A stretch of DNA of 64,000 nt, taken from NCBI GenBank assembly GCA_017311185.1, contig JAESUZ010003107.1, forward strand, positions 496,001 through 560,000, given 5' to 3'. The notes below the pieces were generated by a model. It did not search any database and had not been told where the DNA came from. It worked only from the letters and a program-made list of their open reading frames with translations. Source of the DNA: Proteles cristata cristata. Taxonomy: Eukaryota; Chordata; Mammalia; Carnivora; Hyaenidae. Shown here piece after piece: positions 26,444 through 38,099 of the stretch; positions within the stretch are counted from its first letter, which is position 1, and each line of letters starts with the position of its first letter. The position numbers and the translations under genes are program-made.

Positions 26444-26771
26444 AAGAGGAAGAAGAGGAAGAGGAGGAAGAGGAGGGGGAGGAAGAGGAGGAAGAAGGAA
26501 GAAGAAGAGGAGGAAGAAGGAAGAAGGAAGAAGGAAGAGGAAGAGGAAGAGGAAGAAGAGGAAGAGGAAGAGGAGAGGAAGAAGAGGAGAAGAAGAGGAG
26601 GAAGAAGAAGAAAGAAGAGAAGAAGAGGAGGAAGAGGAAGAAGAGAAGAAGAAGAAGAAAGAAGAAGAAGAGGAAGAAGAAGAAGAGAAGAAGAGAAGAA
26701 GAAGAAGAAGAAGAAGAAGAAGAAGAAGAAGAAGAAGAAGAAGAAGAAGAAGAAGAAGAAGAAGAAGAAGA
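26444..26771. repeat. 328-nt purine-only tract, ending in (GAA)25
   Basis: Every base from 26444 to 26771 on the + strand is A or G. The first part is mixed GAGGAA/GAAGGA; the last 76 bases (26695-26770) are a pure GAA run of about 25 units. Long open frames across it (poly Arg/Glu or poly Leu/Ser) are artefacts of the repeat. Confidence 0.98.
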
Positions 26772-27184
26772 TCCAGTTCAGATAATGTGCTGCATTTTGT
26801 CAAATCTCTGTAGTCTATTCTTTCTGGAACATTTCCTCAGTCTTTCCTTGACCATCATGACACTGATATTTTGCAAAAGTACAGGATGTTTATTTTATAA
26901 AAGGTCCCTCTGTTTGGATTTGTCTGATGCTTCCTCATGCATGTGTTCTTCTGATTGCATCCTATTAGGTGGACGAGATTTTGATATTACTAATGAGATG
27001 TTGACTTTATTTGTTTTAGGTGGTGTCTGCTAAGCTTCTCTATGGTAAAGTAACTGCTTTTCCCTTTCTAATAAATAAATGTTTTGGATGGAAGTATTTT
27101 AAATATGTATCTAATTCCTCACCAAACTTTTAATTTATTCATGTACTTATACATATTAGTATGGATTCAAGGTTTCCTATTTTA

Positions 27185-27888
27185 TTTTATTTAAAAAAAT
27201 TTTTAATGTGTATTTATTTTTATGAGGAGGGGAGGGGCAGAGAGAGAAGGAGACACAAATCTGAAGCAGGCTCCAGACTCCAAGCTGTCAGCAGTGCCCA
27301 ATGGGAGGCTCGAAACCACAAACTCTGAGATCATGACCTGAGCTGAAGTCAGATGCGTAACTGACTGAGCCACCCAGGCTCAGTCACAAGGCACTCCTTT
27401 CCTTGTTTCTTTGTATTGAAAATCATGAATCTATACCATTATCTCCAACTTTAAATCAGCATTATAATGTTGGTTTTAGTTTTCTTTTACTTCTTTTTTT
27501 TTTAATGTTTATTTTTGAGAGAGAGAGTGCATGAGAGAGCATGAGTGGGGGAGGGGCAGAGAGAGCAGGGGACAGATAATTCAAAGCATATTCTGTGCTG
27601 ACAGTAGAGAGCCCAATGGGGGGCTTGGATTCACAAACCTTGAGATCATGACTTGAGGCAACTCAGAGGCTTATGACAGAGCCATGCATGCGTCCCTCTT
27701 TTCTCTTTTTAAAATGTTTATTTATTTTGAGGTGGGGAGAAGGGCAGAGAAAGAGGAAGAGAATCCTAAGCAGGCTCCACACTCAGCACAGATCTCTATG
27801 CAGGGCATGATTCCAGGACCATGAGGTCACCACTCAAGGTGATCTCAAGAGTCTGATGCTTAACCAACTGAGCCACCCAGGTCCCCAA
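27185..27888 (-). repeat. Three successive CAN SINEs
   Basis: Reverse copies at about 27185-27400, 27497-27697 and 27708-27888, each with a T-rich tail at the left, GAGA block and head complement near the right (for example GAGCCACCCAGGTCCCC at the end of the third). Confidence 0.85.
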
Positions 27889-28296
27889 GTTTTCTGTCTT
27901 CCTATATTGTCATTTCTTTTTCCAACTATGAGAAACCTGCCTCCCATTTTCCCTAATATATTTCTTCATACTTTCAATCCCCCTATAGCCACCTCCCTCT
28001 TCCATATCCAAATGCCCTTCTCGCTGTGCTTGGTCTCCAACACTCTGCATTGTGTTTCTATCCCCCGGTCACCTCAGCAGAAGCCCTCCCCACTCCAACC
28101 CTGCCTAACACCCTGTCCTGGTCTTCCCTTCCTTGTCCTGCTTGGGCTCTGCTCTCCACACCAGGCTGCACTCCCACCACCCTGTTGCAGGTACACCATC
28201 TTCAACCTGTTGAGTCTCTGATACCTGCAACAAGCCATTCCTATGCATGGATGATAGACATCCTCACCTCACTGGGCTCTGATGCTTCATACTGGG

Positions 28297-28650
28297 CCTC
28301 CTCCTCTTCCTCCTCCTCCTCTGCCTTCGCCGCCTTCTTCTTCTTCTTCGCCTTCTTTGCCTTCTTCTTCTTCTTCTTCTTCTTCTTCTTCGTCTTCGTC
28401 TTTGTCTTCGTCTTCCTCCTCCTCCTCCTCCTCCTTCTTCTTCTTCACCTTCTTTGCCTTCTTCTTCTTTACAGAGAGAGACAGAGCATGAGCATGGGAG
28501 GAGCAGAGAGAGAGGGAGACATAGAACCCGAAGCAGGCTCCAGGCTCTGAGCTGTCAATACACAGCCCGACGCAGGGCTTGAACTCACAAAGTGTGAGAT
28601 CATGAGCTGAAGTTGGATGCTTAACCAACTGAGTCACCCAGATGCCCCTG
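28297..28650 (-). repeat. CAN SINE with expanded TTC/CTC tail
   Basis: 28297-28473 is a pyrimidine-rich (TTC/CTC)n tract with a few G interruptions. It adjoins, on its tail side, a reverse SINE body (28474-28650, head complement GTCACCCAGATGCCCC). The tract appears to have grown from the A-rich SINE tail. Confidence 0.85.
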
Positions 28651-28819
28651 GGCCACTTTCTTATACAGATGCCCTCCTCAGCCTGTTCAGGTTTTGACAC
28701 CCTTCTCAAGCTCATCGAGGCAGACCTCATCCTAGTGTGAACAATTACCTTGCTCTACCTCACTTGGTGGCTTCAGGACTGAATTTTTCAAGAAGGGAAG
28801 GAAAGGAGTTTTTTTTTTT

Positions 28820-29680
28820 TTAATTTTTAATAGTGCAAGAGCACTTTTGGGGCAATGAAAATAGTCTGTATGATACTATAATGGTGGATATGTGTCATTA
28901 TACGTTTGCCAAACCCATTGAATGTACACATCAAGCATGAACCCTAATGTAAACTTTGGATGTAAACCATAATGGACTTTGGATGATAGTGACATGTCAA
29001 CGTAGGTTCATAAATTGCTACAAATATACACTCCCATGGGGGATTTTAAAAATAGGGGGAGCTATGCATGTGTAGAGGCATGTGGTATATGGGAAATCTG
29101 TGTACCTTCCCCTCAATTTTGTTGTGAACCTAAAACATCTCTAAAAGATGCAGCAGTATTTACAATAGCCAAATTATGGAAGCAGCCCAAGTGTCCCTTG
29201 ATAGATGACACACAACAATAGAATACTATTCAGCCATAAAATAGAATGAAATCTTGCCATTTGCAACAACATGGATGGAGCTAGACAGTATAATGCTAAG
29301 TGAGATAAATCAGTCAGAGAAAGACAAATACCACATGATTTCACTTATATGTAGAATTTAAGAAACAAAACAGATGAACAGAGGGGGAAAAAGAGACAAA
29401 TGAAGAGATAGATTCTCTCACTCTCTCTTCCTTTTTAACAAACTCTTAACTATAGAGAACAAACTAATGGCTACCAGAGGGGAGGTGGGTAGGAGGATGG
29501 GTGAAATAGGTGAAGGGGATCAAGAGTGCCCTTACCAGGAAAAACAAAAAAAAAAAGAACACTTAGAATGAGCACTGAGAATTGTGGAATCAGTATGTTG
29601 TACACCTAAACTAATATAACACTGTATATTCACTACACTGGAATTAAAATAAAAAATTTAGTAAAAAAAAAAAAGAATTT
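28820..29680 (+). mobile_element. L1 3' sequences: old 3' UTR followed by a younger ORF2 end
   Basis: 28820-29145 resembles an old L1 3' UTR (GGTATATGGGAAATCTGTGT, then TTGTTGTGAACCTAAAACAT). From about 29145 the frame reads ORF2 C-terminal words (IAKLWKQPKCPLIDD), followed by an L1 3' UTR and a poly(A) run at 29660-29674. Confidence 0.8.
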
Positions 29681-29689
29681 TACTTATAA

Positions 29690-30640
29690 GAAAATTGCAT
29701 CTCTATATGTTGATTTATGTAGTATCATCACGATTACTGAAAAATGGCTGTATGAGTAAATTGACACTTTACACTATTACTTCCATTAGAAAACCTTTTA
29801 TAAACTGCAAAGAAAATGAAGAGAAACAAAAAAAACTGAAACTTATCCTGTTGTAAATATAAGTGCTATCACAAAATAGCAATCAGACATTACATTCCTC
29901 CTGGTGAGAATATGCAACACTGTAAGTATCATCCTGCAGTGAGGATGAAGCACGACAAGGTGAGAGACGGAGCAGTATTCACAGGGCAGGCAGAACAAAG
30001 AGGCAGAGATGAAACAAGATTAACCAACCTGAACCATGAACGATAATTACTGAAGCTGGTTAACATGTACATGGGGTTCAATATTCTGCCTCTCTAATCT
30101 TGTATATGCTTGTGATTTTTCATAGTAAATAGTTTAAAATATCTACTGCAAAATTAAAGAGAATATATAGCATCATTTTTTTTTTTAAAGTTCAAGGTCA
30201 AGCCTTGACATACACAACTAATATCTTCACTAGCAACCTAGGTGAGAAGGATGTCCAAGTGCTCTGCCATATTCTCTCTCCCAAAGGTGCTGCACCAGCT
30301 GTTCCAACCAAAAGAACCAGGTACATCACCAAATCATACAAATATTCCTATGGGTCTGCTGGATGCAGGCCGGTAAGGCCAGTGATGTGTAGCTACGGAG
30401 ACAAGAATATTCCTTTCCACAAACATTTCCTAAGGTTGCTATTGTATACCTGACCCAACACTGGCCCAAGGAGGGAATTCCAAAATCAATTCCTGTCCGG
30501 CCACTTTGATGCAACAGATGCTCCTTTAAAGGCCAAGAACACATTCTCCATTCAAGTGGGTTGGATGCCGAGGGCCCTCTGAATCTGGAAGGAGAAATGG
30601 GAGATTATTTCAGGAGGAAGGCAGTTTTGTAAGTAAATAG
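29690..30640. other. Intergenic, unassigned
   Basis: No repeat or gene was recognised with confidence. An 82-codon frame at 30205-30453 has no start context, splice sites or family match that I can name. Confidence 0.4.
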
Positions 30641-30661
30641 ATGATAGATAGTTAGATAGAC

Positions 30662-30692
<31 letters not shown>

Positions 30693-30695
30693 TAA
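30641..30695. repeat. (GATA)n/(GACA)n microsatellite
   Basis: Interspersed GATA and GACA tetranucleotide units directly before a SINE head. Confidence 0.9.
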
Positions 30696-30696
30696 A

Positions 30697-30905
30697 GGCG
30701 CCTGGGTGCCTCAGTTGGCTAAGCATCCAACTCTTCATTTGGGCTTAGGTCATGATATCATGATTCATGAGTTTGAGTCCCATGTCAGGCTCTGTGCTGA
30801 CAGCAGGGAGCCTACTTGGGATTCTCTCTCCCTCTCTCTGCCCCTCTTCTGCTTGTGCATGCACACACTCTCTCCCCCTCTCTCAAAGATAGATGCTTAA
30901 ATAAA
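30697..30905 (+). repeat. CAN SINE
   Basis: Head GGCGCCTGGGTGCCTCAGTT, CT block and A-rich tail with AAATAAATAAA. Confidence 0.9.
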
Positions 30906-31078
30906 TAAAAAAGATAGATGATAGATAAAGTTATCTTGAGACAGATTATGCTACTTCCCTTCTTCCTTTATCAGGAATTACCCTAACCTCTGTTTATTTT
31001 TCTGACACTCTCTACTGTGTAGTATGTTCTGCAAGTTCACCTGTTATCTGAGTATAGGTGATTTTACCTTTTCTTTTT

Positions 31079-31798
31079 TTTCTTTAAGTTTATTGATTGA
31101 GGGAGAGAGGGAGAATGCACTCATGGGAGCTGGGGAGGGATAGAGAGGTGAAGGAAAGAGAAAGAGAGAGAGAATGAATCCCAAGCAAGCTCTGCACTAT
31201 CAGCCCAGGACTTGATCTCATGAACTGTGAGAGGATGACCTGAGCTGAAATCAAGAGTTGGATGCTTGCACTCTCCACAACAGCTAAAACATGGAAAGAA
31301 CCTAAGTGTCCATCAACAGATGAATGGATCAAGAAGATGTGGTTTATCTATACCATGGAATACTACATGGCAATGAGAAACAATGAAATCTGGCCATGTG
31401 TAGCAACATGGATGGACCTTGAGGGTGTTATGCTGAGCGAAATAAGTCAGGCAGAGAAGGACAAATATCATATGTGTGCACGTATAGGAGGATTAGGAGG
31501 AACTTAACAGAGGACCAAGGGGGAGAAGAAGGGCGGAAATGGTGGGGGAAAGGGAGAGAGGCAAACCATGAGAGACTCTTGAATGCTGACAAAAACTGAG
31601 GACTGATGGATGTGGGGGGGAGGAGGGATGGGCATGGAGGAGGACACTTGTGGGGATGAGCACTGGTGTTATGTGGAAAATAATTTGACAATAAACTATT
31701 TGTAAATAAATAAATAAATAAAATTTTTTAAAAAAGCCAATTTAGGAGGAAAACATTAAAAAAAAGTTGGATGCTTAACTGACTGAGACACCAGGTGT
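31079..31798 (-). repeat. CAN SINE split by an L1 insertion
   Basis: The reverse SINE runs from 31079 to 31267 and resumes at 31765 with its head complement (TTAACTGACTGAGACACCAG). The L1 at 31268-31764 separates the parts. Confidence 0.92.
31268..31764 (+). mobile_element. 5'-truncated young L1 inside a SINE
   Basis: Encodes only the end of ORF2 (KTWKEPKCPSTDEWIKKMWF and onwards), the felid 3' UTR and an A-rich tail. A perfect 12-bp duplication AGTTGGATGCTT (31256-31267 and 31765-31776) flanks it. Too short to be active. Confidence 0.95.
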
Positions 31799-32224
31799 TC
31801 CTAATTTTACCTTTTCTATGCAGCTCAATGCATGTTGCTGCACAAAATTTGTCTATATTTCCACTGTCTCAGAAGTTTAAAATCTCTGATGCTCAACAGA
31901 CTTTAGGGAATACAATACCAAGACAGAGAGATAGACAGAGACTGAGAGCTGATGTTAAAATTCCTAGCATAATAATTTCACTAAACAATATTTCTATGAT
32001 ATTGTAGGGGGAAAAAAGCTACTATATATAATAAGAAAAAAACTTCAGGAAAGTTAAAATGAAGTGTGAGAATATTGAGTGCAGAGGTTCTTTAACAAAT
32101 AACTACAGCCTTGATACATCCTTTCAGATTCTGTAAGATTTCCTTGCTTCTTTTTCCGCTCTTGAAAGTCTTTGTACACAAAAGAAAGTCTGGTCCAAAT
32201 CAGTATGAATCAAGTTCTAATAAT

Positions 32225-32375
32225 AATAGTAACCACCATTTATTTTGTACTTAATGTATGCAAAGCTCTATATCAAGTGCTTTATACATATTACCTCATT
32301 CAATCATTATAGCTCTTTGGTGTAAATATTTTAATCCCTATATTACCAACTGAACACTCAGAGAGATAATGTGCA
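32225..32375 (-). repeat. MIR SINE relic
   Basis: Reverse-oriented 3' half of MIR: CAAGTGCTTTATACATATTA followed by CCTCATTCAATCATTATAG. Confidence 0.6.
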
Positions 32376-32504
32376 CACAGATATTTAGCATTTATCCATA
32401 ATAGTGAAAATTTAGAAGCAACTCAAATATATCCAACAAAGAAATTTTAAATAAGCTGTGACACATCTGCTCAGTAGACTATTTTATAGCCATTAAAGTT
32501 TTTA

Positions 32505-32690
32505 TTTTATTTCATTAAAACAATGTTTGTTCATTTATTTTTGAGAGAGAGAGGGAGGGGCAGAAAGAGAGGGAGACAGAGAATCCCAGGAAGGCTCCAT
32601 ACTGTCAGCTCAGAGCCCAATGCGGGGCCCAAACTCACAAACCTGAGATCATGACCTGAGCCGAAACAGACTGAACCACTCAGGAGTTCT
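32505..32690 (-). repeat. CAN SINE
   Basis: Reverse copy flanked by a perfect 16-bp duplication GCCATTAAAGTTTTTA (32489-32504 and 32691-32706). Confidence 0.93.
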
Positions 32691-33116
32691 GCCATTAAAG
32701 TTTTTAATTATGAAAACTGTAATAGCAATTACAAAACGAAAAAGAGTTTTTGATACAGAGATAATGTTAAGTTTAAAGACATACAAAATAGCAAGGGTAC
32801 CATGATTGTAAAAATGCTATTATATATAGTGTGTTCATGAATAAAAATCTGGCAAGGTACAAATGAAGGCATTGTGAGTAATGTCCCCCTCTGCTTTCAA
32901 ATGCCCTGCATTGTCGCCATGTAGTATTTATAATGAAAAGGGCAGGGACTGGCCATTGGGAAGCATGGGCTGGTATTGAAGAAGGGGAGCACTCAGGAGG
33001 GAGCCACCAGGACTTCGGCTGGAGCGAACCCACTCTGCGAGGGGAGAAGTGAAACAGGGAGTGGTTGTGGGTAGCCTCTTGTGTCACCTTGGCTGGGCTG
33101 AGTACCTGGTTATTTA

Positions 33117-33545
33117 TTTATTTATTTATGTTTTTATTTATTTCTAGGAGAGAGAGAGAGAGAGAGACAGTGTGAGCAGGGGAGGGTCAGAGAGAGAGGC
33201 AGTTACAGACTGAAACAGGCTCCAGGCTCTGAGCTGGCAGTCAGCACAGAGCCCGACGCGGGGCATTTATTCTACCAATGATATATCCCATCTCTGCATT
33301 TTTATAATTAGGTAATGGGTTATTTTATTTTATTTTTTAATATTTTTATTTATTTCTAGGAGAGAGAAAGAGAGAGCGTGAGCAGGGGAGGGTCAGAGAG
33401 AGAGGGAGTCACAGACTGAAACAGGCTCCAGGCTCTGAGCTGGCAGTCAGCACAGAGCCCGACGCGGAGCTTGAACCCACGAACCGCGAGATCACGACCT
33501 AAGCGAAAGTCGGACGCTTAACCGACTAAGACACCCAGGCGCCCC
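33117..33545 (-). repeat. Composite insertion: two SINE tails with a unique spacer in one target duplication
   Basis: A full reverse SINE (about 33316-33545) is followed on its tail side by about 50 bases of non-SINE sequence (33265-33315) and then a headless second SINE tail (33117-33264). One 16-bp duplication AGTACCTGGTTATTTA (33101-33116 and 33546-33561) encloses the whole. Confidence 0.85.
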
Positions 33546-34039
33546 AGTACCTGGTTATTTAATCAAACACTAATCTGGGTGGTTGTGAAGGTATTTTGTA
33601 GATGTGGTGGGCCTCACCCCATAAGTCGAAAAGCCTTGCAAACAGAAAAACTGAGGTTTCTGGGAAAAGAAATTCTCCCTCACGACTGCAATATCAGCAG
33701 CTCCCTGAGTGTCAGCTTGCTGGCCCACCTACAGATTTCAGACTATCAAGTTCCCACAGTCATGTAAGGTAATTCTTTCAGGTAAATATCTTAACATATA
33801 CATATGTATATCTTAATGATTCTGTTCTCTTGAAAACACTGATGCAGTTGGGATGTTACGCGGGAAAGCAGCTGGTCTCTCTAGCAAGTCTCTCTAATAA
33901 GTGGCATCCCCTTCATGAATTTGCCCCGAACAGTCTGTTTCTAGACCTATAAGCTAAACACTTGGTCGTCACCAACTCTTAGAGTTAAAAAGATAACACA
34001 TTTTGCACAAGCCTCCACTTTAAAACCACAATGTCAATT

Positions 34040-34345
34040 GTAGTGGTTTTAAAACAAGTCTGTGACACTTCTTTCTTCAAAAAAGTGGAGCCTAATCCTC
34101 TGCCCTTGAGTGTGGGTGAGGTGCTTCTAAGTAACAGAATGTGCCGAAAGTGATGGTGGGTGACCTGTGGGTCATAAAAGGCGTTGTGACTTCCTCCTTG
34201 CCTTCTTCCTTGGATCGCTTGAGCCAGGCATTCAGTTGTGAGAACACTCCAGCAGCTCTGGGAAGAGATCCACAAAGTGAGGAACAGAGGCCCCTGCTGA
34301 CAACTAGCAGATATGAGAGTGGAGGCTGCTCTGGCGGTCGGTCAG
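34040..34345 (+). mobile_element. Old LTR relic (MLT1/MaLR-like)
   Basis: Text such as CTCTGCCCTTGAGTGTGGGT, then AACAGAATGTGCCGAAAGTG and AGGCCCCTGCTGACAACTAG resembles the MLT1 group of ancient mammalian LTRs. Diverged, no coding part. The assignment is from memory of the consensus. Confidence 0.5.
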
Positions 34346-34432
34346 TCAAGACTCTAGAACCTGACAGATGAAGAGTGCTGCCCAAATGTCTATCTCTGGC
34401 TTAGCCTAAACCATAAAAATGAGAAGCATAGG

Positions 34433-34668
34433 TGGGGCGCCTGGGTGGCTTAGTCGGTTAAGCGTCCGACTTTCGCTTAGGTCATGATCTCACGGTTCAT
34501 GGGTTCGGGCCCCGCGTCGGGCTCTGTGCTGACTGCCAGTTCAGAGCCTGGAGGCTGTTTCAGTCTGTGACTCCCTCTCTCTCTGACCCTCCCCTGCTCA
34601 CGCTGTCTCTCTCTCTCTATCCTAGAAATAAATAAAACATTAAAAAAAAATTTATATAAAAAAAAAAG
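34433..34668 (+). repeat. CAN SINE, young subfamily
   Basis: Near-consensus head GGGGCGCCTGGGTGGCTTAG and a perfect 15-bp duplication AATGAGAAGCATAGG (34418-34432 and 34669-34683). Confidence 0.96.
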
Positions 34669-35134
34669 AATGAGAAGCATAGGATTAATTTTTAGCAATA
34701 TATTAATTATTTTTCCTATAATACACTCATGTTTTTGGTCAAACTTGAGACACCTTATCTGTAAAGTGCCTACAAGCTTAAATAGGCCCATGTTAATGTG
34801 AAAAGAAAAAATTGACATTCACATTGTAGGGAGTCCATAGAAGTCTGAAAATGCAGGGAAAGCAGTATATCTATTGCCTAAAGCCCTTTCTAAGTTTTCT
34901 GCAAGTTCCCAGTAGTTGGGCCCTTGTATTTTCACTCCTATGACCATGCCTGGCTCAGAACTCCTCCATCCTTATTTTTTCTGTTGTTCCACTCTCCATT
35001 GATCTGGTCCCTTCTTTGACTTCAAAAAGCAAAAATACAAGCAACAACAACATAAATCACTTATGAAAGTTTGAGATAGTTGAGGGTTTTGCATCTCAGA
35101 AATGCAAGCAACTTCGAATCAAAGAATTGACCTT

Positions 35135-35343
35135 TGGGATACCTGGGTAGCCGAGTCGTTTAAGCGACCGACTTCTGGCTCAGGTCATGATCTCACGGTT
35201 CGTGGGTTCCAGCCCTCCATGGGGCTCTGTGCTGACAGCCGGGAACCTGCTTCAGATTCTGGGTCTCCTCCTCTCTCAGCCCCTCCTCTGCTGTCTCTCT
35301 GTCTCTCAAAATACATAAAATGTTAAAAAATTTAAAAAAAGAA
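35135..35343 (+). repeat. CAN SINE
   Basis: Diverged head GGGATACCTGGGTAGCCGAG, CT block and A-rich tail. Confidence 0.85.
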
Positions 35344-35631
35344 AACAAAGAATGGACCCTCATTGTTTTTAGAAGTCCTTTGCCCCACCTCACCCTCCCT
35401 TTGTAAAGTGCACTGGTCCTCAGGAGGTAAGAGGATCAAACTCAGAACACATGCATGTCTTCTCTTGCCCTCCCTCCCCGGTGACACCCCAAATCCAATG
35501 TTCCCACTTCATTTGGCAAAGCCATATAGCTCTGTTCTCTAGGATTCCTCATTTAACAGAACTCACCCTCCTTAGGCGTTCCTCCAAGCCCAGGGGTGTT
35601 AATTTTCTTAATGTTTTCAGTGATTTTTTTT

Positions 35632-35852
35632 TTAACCTGTTTAAAAAAAATTTTTTTTTTTTAAATTTATTTTGAGAGAGAAAGAGCGAACAGGGAAGGG
35701 GCAGAGAAAGAGGGAGAGAGAGAATCCCAAGCAGGCTCTGCACTGGCAGCACAGAGCCCAGTGTGGGGCTCTAAGCCATGAACCCGTGAGATCATGACCT
35801 GAGCCGAAATCAAGAGTCAGCTGCTTAACAGACTGAGCCACCCAGGCGATTC
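35632..35852 (-). repeat. CAN SINE
   Basis: Reverse copy with a T-rich tail at 35650, GAGA block and head complement GAGCCACCCAGGCGATTC. Confidence 0.88.
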
Positions 35853-35859
35853 ACGTGTT

Positions 35860-36618
35860 TTTTTTGTTTGTTTGTTTTTGTTTTAATCTGCATGCGCTTC
35901 CAAACGAGCCAGGCTGTGGCCCTGATATTTTCAAGGATCTTAAGCAAATTATCCTCCCATCTCATCCAGAGGAGAATTGTCCTCTGAGAGGTTAGAGAAC
36001 TTGGCCTGAGGCACTGAGCGGAGAGCGGGCAGGGCAGGCAGCAGTTTTGGCCACATCTTGCTCAGGGGAGTGAGACATTCAAGGGGTCACTTCAATGAAC
36101 ACGGAATCAAAACAAGGGGGGTGACACTGTGATCAGAACTTCGATGGCCCTGGCTCAGTTGACTCCACCCGTTCATTTCCACAGGAAAGGGTCTCCTATT
36201 AGTTTTGGGACTTGGAGCAGCCGCCAGGCCACCCTTCTGAGTGGTGCTTGGATGGGCACTGTGGGTTGATACATCCTTCCTTGAGGCAGTTTGGATCAGT
36301 CTGTGTCCTCTCTCTAGCCCATTAGAAGCTGATCATTCAGTTCCATTTTCAGAAGGCAGTTTACACCTTCATTTCCCAGTTCTTAGGGGGCCACCCTGGG
36401 GTTACCTCCATGAGTTGTTTTCTGTGGGTCTGTTTGGACCTGAGCTGGTTGCTCCCACACAGACCCTCCCTAGAGAGTGAGTGCTGCACACACCCACGAA
36501 TGCGTGTGGAAGTTGTTCTGTGAAGAGCCCTCCAGTTGCTGAGCGGGCTCTCTGAGCTTCACTTCTGGACAGTGCTCATATCAGAATACTGAGGAAATCA
36601 GCTCAAGGACAGGCAATT
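35860..36618. other. Intergenic, unique sequence
   Basis: A short (TTTG)n run at its left edge, otherwise no repeat or gene signal seen. Confidence 0.45.
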
Positions 36619-36630
36619 GGCATACCTATT

Positions 36631-36875
36631 TCGAATTTTATTTTTTTTTAATGTTATTTTTGAGAGAGAGAGAGACAGAGAGACAGACAGAGAGAGAGGG
36701 ACAGACAGAGTGCAAGCAGGGGAGGGGCAGAGAGAGAAGGAGACAAAATCCAAAGTGGGCTCCAACCTCAAACTGTCAGCATGGAGCCTGACACGGGGCT
36801 TGAACTCACTGACCACGAGATCATGACCTGAGCTGAAGTCAGACACTTAGCCAACTGAGCCACTGAGGTGCCCCT
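36631..36875 (-). repeat. CAN SINE
   Basis: Reverse copy with an extended GAGA/GACA block; flanked by GGCATACCTATT and GGCATACCCATT (36619-36630 and 36876-36887, one mismatch). Confidence 0.9.
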
Positions 36876-37246
36876 GGCATACCCATTTTATACAGGAGAA
36901 GACTAACTCTTAGGGTTACCTATTTGGTAAATGTCAAGTCAGGTGGAATGCTGTTTCCTTGGATACCCAAACACCCCAGACCAAACCTTCCTAACTTTCC
37001 CTTTGTAAGCACACCAGCGAGGCATAGAGTCCTAGCATACATGTACCCAGATCATTCTAGGTGAAGTAGATAAGGTTCAGAGAGGTACAATCCAACATTT
37101 CCCAGGGTACTAAAACCCCAGCAGAGTCTGAGAAGACAGTAAGATGGGACTAGAGACATCCCTGAAGAGTAGTCAAGCTAAATAAAACAGTGTTACTTTT
37201 CTTGCTCTGGAATCAGATAACTTGGGTGGGCAATTGTGATTATTTA

Positions 37247-37464
37247 AAAAAAAATTTTTTTAATGTTTTATTTATTTCTGAAAGAGAGAGACAGTGCGAG
37301 CAAGGGAGGGTCAGAGAGAGAGGCAGACACAGAACCCGAAACAGACTCTAGGCTCTGAGCTGGCTGTCAGCACAGAGCCCGATGCGGGGCTCAAACCCAC
37401 GAACCATGAGATCATGACCTGAGCCGAAGTTGGATGTCCAAACGACTGAGCCACCCAGGTGCCC
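37247..37464 (-). repeat. CAN SINE
   Basis: Reverse copy with a 16-bp flanking repeat CAATTGTGATTATTTA (37231-37246 and 37465-37480, one mismatch). Confidence 0.92.
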
Positions 37465-37867
37465 CAACTGTGATTATTTAAGGCTGATCAGAAACTGTGA
37501 TTAGAACCATATTATGTTTTGATTGAATTTTAATGGGAAAATAATTATGCAACAAATTAGGTTTCATACAATCTTTAAAAACACGGCAGTACGGCCCATG
37601 TCGGTTGGCAGGCTGCTCAGATGCAGGTGGCCTTCCCAGGGCCCCGGGACTTACTGAGGTCAGCACAGCAGATTGCTGCTCCTCACCCCCTCAGGTACTA
37701 AATGTTAATGGTCGAGCCACCTTGCTGCACTAGAGTGGCCAAGCTGGAGCTTTGGGCTCACTGTGACCTTAGTGCAAGCCCAGCTAAGAGTCCCACAAGT
37801 GGCTAGACCTGAGCAAGTTTTCTTTAGCTTTTTAGGTTTTCTTCTGGGCCTCCATGTTCTCGCTTAT

Positions 37868-38082
37868 TTAAAAAAATTTTTTTTAAGGTTTATTCATTTT
37901 TCAGAGACAGAGACACAGTGCGAGTGGGGGAGGGGCAGAGAGAGGGAGATACAGAATCTGAAGCTGGCTCCAGGCTCTGAGCTGTCAACAACATCCCAGT
38001 GCGGGGCTCAAACTCAAGAACCACGAGATCATGACCTGAACTGAAGTCGGACGCTTAATTGACTAAGCCACCCAGTCGCCCC
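37868..38082 (-). repeat. CAN SINE
   Basis: Reverse copy; T-rich tail, GAGA block and head complement GCCACCCAGTCGCCCC. Confidence 0.88.
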
Positions 38083-38099
38083 TCCGTTTTCTCACTTAA

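Noticed and set aside
26363..26813. Open frames of 135-146 codons rich in Arg/Glu or Leu/Ser
   Set aside because: They are translations of the purine tract and have no other coding support.
30174..30560. Possible processed pseudogene (82-codon frame with Thr/Lys-rich stretch)
   Set aside because: I could not name a parent gene. There is no clear start, A-tail or target duplication, so it is left as unassigned sequence.
31262..31507. 81-codon frame resembling a protein (EYYMAMRNNEIW and onwards)
   Set aside because: It is the C-terminal end of L1 ORF2 in a truncated insertion, not a host gene.
33101..33561. Array of repeats that might suggest a CRISPR or satellite
   Set aside because: The repeated units are SINE bodies with target duplications; this is vertebrate DNA and no regular spacer structure exists.
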